From NCBI GenBank assembly GCA_001797815.1, contig MGQK01000081.1, positions 130,818 to 140,893 on the forward strand: DNA of 10,076 bases. Reading direction: 5' to 3'. The notes under the pieces were generated by a model. It was not told the origin of the DNA and did not search any database. It was given only the letters and a program-made list of their open reading frames with translations. This DNA is from Deltaproteobacteria bacterium RBG_13_61_14. Its GTDB lineage: Bacteria; RBG-13-61-14. The position numbers were made by a program, and so were the translations under genes. Each line of letters starts with the position of its first letter. Within the stretch, counting starts at the first letter, position 1. Of the stretch, positions 6,737 to 10,076 are shown in pieces.

Positions 6737-6741
6737 CAAAC
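6723..6741. repeat. Inverted repeat over the -10 box (possible operator)
   Basis: GTTTGT at 6723-6728 and ACAAAC at 6736-6741 form a perfect 6-base inverted repeat with a 7-base centre. It covers the predicted TATAAA box of the methyltransferase promoter, so a bound repressor would block polymerase. No regulator gene is in the window, and six matching bases can occur by chance. Confidence 0.35.
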
Positions 6742-6760
6742 GGAGGAGTGGACATTCGCC

Positions 6761-7858
6761 ATGGCTCTAATTGACTCGGTTTCCATTCGGTCTCAGCCCG
6801 ATTTCTCCCGGTTGCGCCAGGTGCTCCTCCGCCAGGGGCTCCCGGACCGGGTCCCGTTCTACGAGCTCTTCGCCGACAAGCCGATCAAGGACAAGATCCT
6901 GGGCAAGCCCTGTTTGCTCTTCCTGCTCCCCTCGCCCGACCTGGATCAGTTGATCCGCAACGAGATCGAATTCTGGTCGCGTCTCGGCTTCGACTACGTG
7001 CCGGCTTCGCCCCCCTTCCTGTTCACCACCAAAGTCTCGATCAGCCGCGACACCGCCAGCCTCACCCTCGGCGCGCGCCTCTGGCTGAACGAGGCCGCGA
7101 CCAATATCATCAAGACCCGCGCCGACTACGAGCGCCACCAGTTCCCCCAGGTGGAGATGATCAACTGGAGCGCTTTCGACCGGCTCTGTGAAATGCTCCC
7201 CGAGGGCATGGTCGCCTTCGGCCAGCTCTCGGGCGTGCTCGAGAACGTGATGTGGCTGATGGGCCACGAGGGCCTGGCCTTTGCCCTGGCCGACGACCCG
7301 GAGCTGGTGCAGATGATGTTCGACCGCATCGGCTCCGCGCTGCTCAAGCTCACCCGGCTCATGCTCGAGCGGCCCCGGGTGGGCGCCATCCAGATGGGGG
7401 ACGACATGGGCTTCAACACCGGCACCTTCCTCTCCCCGGCCGCGCTCCGCCGCTACGTCTTCCCCTGGCAGAAAAAGCTGGTGGAAGCGACCCATGCCGC
7501 CGGCCGGCCCTTTATCCTTCATTCTTGCGGCAACCTGACCAAGATCATGGAAGAACTGATTGAAGAGGTGGGGATTGACGCCAAGCACAGCTTTGAGGAC
7601 GCGATCATGCCGGTGGCGGAGGTGAAGCGGCGCTGGGGCGGCCGGATCGCGGTGCTGGGCGGGGTGGACCTGGGGGTGCTGGCGCGGGCCTCGGTGGAGG
7701 AGGTGCGGGCCTACACCCGGAAGGTCATGCAGGATTGCATGGAAGGCGGGGGCTGGGCGCTGGGCTCGGGCAACTCGGTGGCCAACTACCTCCAGCCGGA
7801 GAACTACCTGGCCATGCTCGAAGAGGGCTGGAAGTGTGGAAGCTACCACGCGGCCTGA
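6761..7858 (+). CDS. Uroporphyrinogen decarboxylase superfamily protein (MtaA/CmuA-type methyltransferase-like)
   Basis: A 365-residue TIM-barrel protein of the URO-D superfamily. It lacks the HemE N-terminal signature with RQAGRY, so it is not the haem enzyme. It instead resembles the cobamide:CoM methyltransferase branch (MtaA, MtbA, CmuA), which moves methyl groups between corrinoid proteins and thiols or folates using zinc. The likely zinc motif is HSCG (H254, C256). Other marked sites are the acidic GDDMG (214-215) and HSFED (H276, E279). Near the C-terminus GSGNSVANY takes the place of the PGC segment that holds the third zinc Cys in MtaA; C326 lies 10 or so residues earlier. The ATG at 6761 has GGAGGAG 12 bases upstream, a rather long spacing. 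The gene is divergent from the dehydrogenase operon. No corrinoid protein gene is in the window; substrate unknown. Confidence 0.82.
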   Translation: MALIDSVSIRSQPDFSRLRQVLLRQGLPDRVPFYELFADKPIKDKILGKPCLLFLLPSPDLDQLIRNEIEFWSRLGFDYVPASPPFLFTTKVSISRDTASLTLGARLWLNEAATNIIKTRADYERHQFPQVEMINWSAFDRLCEMLPEGMVAFGQLSGVLENVMWLMGHEGLAFALADDPELVQMMFDRIGSALLKLTRLMLERPRVGAIQMGDDMGFNTGTFLSPAALRRYVFPWQKKLVEATHAAGRPFILHSCGNLTKIMEELIEEVGIDAKHSFEDAIMPVAEVKRRWGGRIAVLGGVDLGVLARASVEEVRAYTRKVMQDCMEGGGWALGSGNSVANYLQPENYLAMLEEGWKCGSYHAA

Positions 7859-7911
7859 CCCGTTGCCTTGAAATTCCCGGCCGTTTAAAAAAGACTGGTA
7901 AAGGTAACATC

Positions 7912-8805
7912 GTGAAAAACCGAAAAGGATTTTTGCAAACTGGATTTCTCACTCTGATTGCAGTTGCTCTAACCGCGCCCGTATCCTCGGAGAAGAGCAG
8001 CGGGTCGGGATTCGACCGGAAGAGCCGCGCATGGACCGAGCAGGGAGTTTTTTCCATCTTAACTTATAACGTGGCCGGCCTGCCCGAGCCGTTCTCCGGA
8101 TCCCGGCCGGCGAAGTATAGCCAGCTGATCAGCCCGCGGCTCAACGACTTCGACCTCGTGCTCACCCAGGAAGATTTCTGGTATCACCGGGACCTGGTCT
8201 CCGCCTCGAAGTTTCCCCACGTGGCCAAGCGGAGCCGGGCCGGGACCCTGGGCGACGGGTTGAGCCGGTTCTCCCGGTTTCCCATGAGCGAGGTGCAGCA
8301 CGAGGCCTGGCGGGCGTGCTCCGGCTACCTCCGGCGCGGGAGCGACTGCATGACCGCAAAGGGCTTTGCCTGGGCCCGGCACGAGCTCGCGCCGGGAATC
8401 TGGCTCGATGTCTATGACCTGCACATGGATGCCGGCCGGGACCCGGGCGACCAGGAGGCGCGGGCCGCGGAAATGGACCAGCTCATCGCCGCGATCCGCC
8501 GGCACTCGGCCGGCCGGGCGCTGATCGTGGCCGGCGACTGGAACCTGTATTGCCAGCGGCCGCGGGACCGGGCGGTCCTGCAGAAATTGTTGGATGAGGA
8601 ACATTTGACTGACGTGTGCCGGGCGCTGAACTGCGGGGAAGAGCGGGTTGACCGGATTCTGTTCCGGAGCAGCGCCGAGTTGGAGTTGATTCTCCGAAAC
8701 TACCGGGTGGAAGTGGAGCGGTTTCAAAATGACCAGGGCGGCCAGTTGTCGGACCACGAGGCGGTCTCGGCCGTGTTTGCATGGAAATACCTGGGTGCGG
8801 ATTGA
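7912..8805 (+). CDS. Secreted sphingomyelinase-like phosphodiesterase (EEP superfamily)
   Basis: A 297-residue protein with a Sec signal (KNRK start, hydrophobic FLTLIAVALTA, likely cleavage near residue 26) and no lipobox. The mature part is an endonuclease/exonuclease/phosphatase domain. Metal and catalytic residues can be read in order: N53 (TYNVAGLP), E87 (LTQEDF), H171 and D173 (LHMDAG), D209 and N211 (AGDWNL), D248 (VDRILF), D281-H282 (LSDHEAV). The TYNVAGLP and LHMDAG patterns are closest to bacterial neutral sphingomyelinases/phospholipase C, which split phosphodiester headgroups from lipids outside the cytoplasm. A secreted nuclease is the main alternative. The start is GTG at 7912, with AAGG at 7901-7904 and a signal peptide directly following; upstream in-frame codons overlap the methyltransferase gene and look non-coding. 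It lies 53 bases after that gene. Confidence 0.8.
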   Translation: MKNRKGFLQTGFLTLIAVALTAPVSSEKSSGSGFDRKSRAWTEQGVFSILTYNVAGLPEPFSGSRPAKYSQLISPRLNDFDLVLTQEDFWYHRDLVSASKFPHVAKRSRAGTLGDGLSRFSRFPMSEVQHEAWRACSGYLRRGSDCMTAKGFAWARHELAPGIWLDVYDLHMDAGRDPGDQEARAAEMDQLIAAIRRHSAGRALIVAGDWNLYCQRPRDRAVLQKLLDEEHLTDVCRALNCGEERVDRILFRSSAELELILRNYRVEVERFQNDQGGQLSDHEAVSAVFAWKYLGAD

Positions 8806-8830
8806 GCTGGAGACAGGAAGGGAGGGGCGG

Positions 8831-10048
8831 TTGAATCGCAAGCTGGTATTGGTCCTGGTCTTGATGGTTTCCGGGATCGGCTTTTCTGCACCGGCATCGG
8901 AGCTTCCGGCCACCGAGTTCGACCAGATGTATGCGGACCTGGCCGCGTATCTCCTGGACCCGGCCCACCACCCGGACCTGGCTCACGGCGTAGTCCAAAT
9001 TGAATACGGCGACGCCAAGGCCTATTTCCCGGCCTGGGTGTATGTCCGGGACCAGCTTCCGGGCGAGAAACCCTCCGCCTTCGAGTTCCAGGTGGCCCGG
9101 GCCATGCACGACCGTTACCGCCGGGCCTTTGACCAGATCGAGCAATCGCCGCTTCAGGCGTTTAAGGATCTGAACCTGGCCATGGACGCGGCCATCGGGA
9201 TCGAGGGCATCTTCCGCGCCTATGAGCATGATTCTTCCGAGGATTACCGCGAACTGGCGCAGCGATACCTTGCCTTCGCCCGGCCCCTGGCCAAACATCC
9301 GGGCTTGCTCATGGCCTACCACCTGCAACCCTATGGCCCGGCTACCGTGATCGCCGGCGGCGCGTGGTTCTACCTGGAATACGCCCTGGCCACGCCGGCG
9401 GAAGACCCTCATCACGAGGAATACCTGCGGCTGGGATTGGACATGCTCGAGAAGATGGACCGGAAGCTTTATTCAAAACAGAAACACACCTACCGCTACT
9501 CCGTCCGGCCCGGGTATGACTTTATATATGTTTACAACAACACGGTGCTGGTGCAGGCCCTGGTCCGGGCCTACGTCCTGACCGGGGAGAGGCGTTACTA
9601 CGACCGGGCGCTGGAAATTATGCGCACCCTGGAGCAGGCGCTCTACCATCCCGGCTACCGCGGCTTTCTGGCGGCGGAGGATAACTGCCGCTATCATCGC
9701 CGGTATGAGAAAGTGGGGCCGCAGTATAACCGCGAATACATGGCGCTCTCGGCGCATAACTACATGGTCTATGCTTACCTTTCCCTATACGAGGCGGGCG
9801 GCTTCCGGGACCAGGAGCTGCTGGAGAAGGCGGCGGCGTGCTTGCGGTTCGAGCGGGATTGGCTCTGGGACCGCCAGGGCAAGATCCAGCACCATCTCGA
9901 GCGAGGCCGGCTCTCGCGGCCGGAGGACTACTGCATGGGGTGCAATTTCCAGACCTTGTATCACATCGTGCAGTACCAGGCCGCGCTCCGGCAGATCCCG
10001 ACCCAGCATCTCTTGCGGGCCGGCGAGGAGGTCAAGTCATCCCGATGA
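8831..10048 (+). CDS. Secreted all-helical protein, probable (alpha/alpha) toroid enzyme, function unknown
   Basis: A 405-residue protein with a signal peptide (MNRK, hydrophobic LVLVLVLMVSGIGF, likely cleavage after SAPA at about residue 22). The rest is a series of amphipathic helical hairpins with repeated aromatic and Gly turns: IFRAYEHDSSEDYRELAQ (127-144), WFYLEYALAT (179-188), LVRAYVLTGERRYYDRALEIM (244-264), YMVYAYLSLYEAGG (311-324). This spacing is typical of six-hairpin (alpha/alpha)6 barrels found in glycosidases, epimerases and lyases; no named family is recognised. A CMGC motif (C368, C371) and C286 could make a disulfide or metal site. The start is TTG at 8831 with GGAGG at 8821-8825, 5 bases upstream, and the signal peptide begins there. 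It follows the sphingomyelinase-like gene by 25 bases, in the same operon. Confidence 0.72.
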   Translation: MNRKLVLVLVLMVSGIGFSAPASELPATEFDQMYADLAAYLLDPAHHPDLAHGVVQIEYGDAKAYFPAWVYVRDQLPGEKPSAFEFQVARAMHDRYRRAFDQIEQSPLQAFKDLNLAMDAAIGIEGIFRAYEHDSSEDYRELAQRYLAFARPLAKHPGLLMAYHLQPYGPATVIAGGAWFYLEYALATPAEDPHHEEYLRLGLDMLEKMDRKLYSKQKHTYRYSVRPGYDFIYVYNNTVLVQALVRAYVLTGERRYYDRALEIMRTLEQALYHPGYRGFLAAEDNCRYHRRYEKVGPQYNREYMALSAHNYMVYAYLSLYEAGGFRDQELLEKAAACLRFERDWLWDRQGKIQHHLERGRLSRPEDYCMGCNFQTLYHIVQYQAALRQIPTQHLLRAGEEVKSSR

Positions 10049-10076
10049 ATCCAGTTTTGCAACTATTCCTGGGCTG
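10045..10076 (+). CDS. Start of a further gene, cut by the window edge
   Basis: An ATG at 10045 overlaps the preceding stop as ATGA and opens a frame reading MNPVLQLFLG to the edge. The hydrophobic beginning could be a signal peptide or membrane segment. The ATGA overlap is the main support; the product cannot be named. Confidence 0.45.
   Translation, partial: MNPVLQLFLG

Noticed and set aside
7859-7911. Possible promoter (TTGAAA at 7868-7873) before the sphingomyelinase-like gene
   Set aside because: No acceptable -10 box lies 16-18 bases downstream; read-through from the methyltransferase gene is as likely.
1-10076. CRISPR arrays, tRNA or rRNA genes, insertion sequences, phage genes
   Set aside because: No repeat-spacer pattern, tRNA-like cloverleaf, transposase or integrase motif, or terminal inverted repeats were seen.

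Overview
The window is GC-rich, densely packed bacterial chromosome: ten complete protein-coding genes plus one gene cut at each edge, with almost no empty DNA. The C4-type zinc-ribbon protein followed by an RNase HI-like gene, the rpsF-rpsR-rplI cluster without ssb, and the corrinoid-methyltransferase-like and radical SAM enzymes suggest an anaerobic or microaerophilic Gram-negative-type lineage such as Desulfobacterota, Acidobacteriota or Aminicenantes. This placement is inference and the window does not fix the phylum.

Region 1 (1-3209, plus strand) is housekeeping. A partial CT398/DUF164-type coiled-coil zinc-ribbon gene overlaps an RNase HI-family gene with an N-terminal helix-turn-helix-like extension. 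A 130-base AT-rich gap and leader follow. The leader can fold into a hairpin that masks the rpsF ribosome binding site, as in the known S6:S18 autoregulatory leaders. Then come rpsF (S6 with a long acidic tail), rpsR and rplI. A lipoprotein gene is joined to rplI by an ATGA overlap, which is unusual coupling of an envelope protein to a ribosomal operon.

Region 2 (3233-7858) is metabolic. Three minus-strand genes form a tight operon, read from 6643 down to 3233: two paralogous zinc-dependent medium-chain dehydrogenases and a radical SAM enzyme with extra C-terminal cysteines. Divergent from them, across a 117-base gap, is a uroporphyrinogen-decarboxylase-superfamily protein of the MtaA/CmuA methyltransferase type, not HemE. 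The gap carries back-to-back extended -10 promoters built on the same 9-base sequence in inverted orientation, so the two sides are probably co-regulated. This four-gene unit is the best candidate for an undescribed pathway. Its substrate cannot be read from the sequence.

Region 3 (7912-10076, plus strand) encodes exported proteins: a secreted endonuclease/exonuclease/phosphatase-fold enzyme resembling bacterial sphingomyelinases, a secreted all-helical protein that looks like an (alpha/alpha) toroid, and the first codons of a further gene joined by an ATGA overlap. The short spacings suggest one transcription unit, possibly continuous with the methyltransferase gene.
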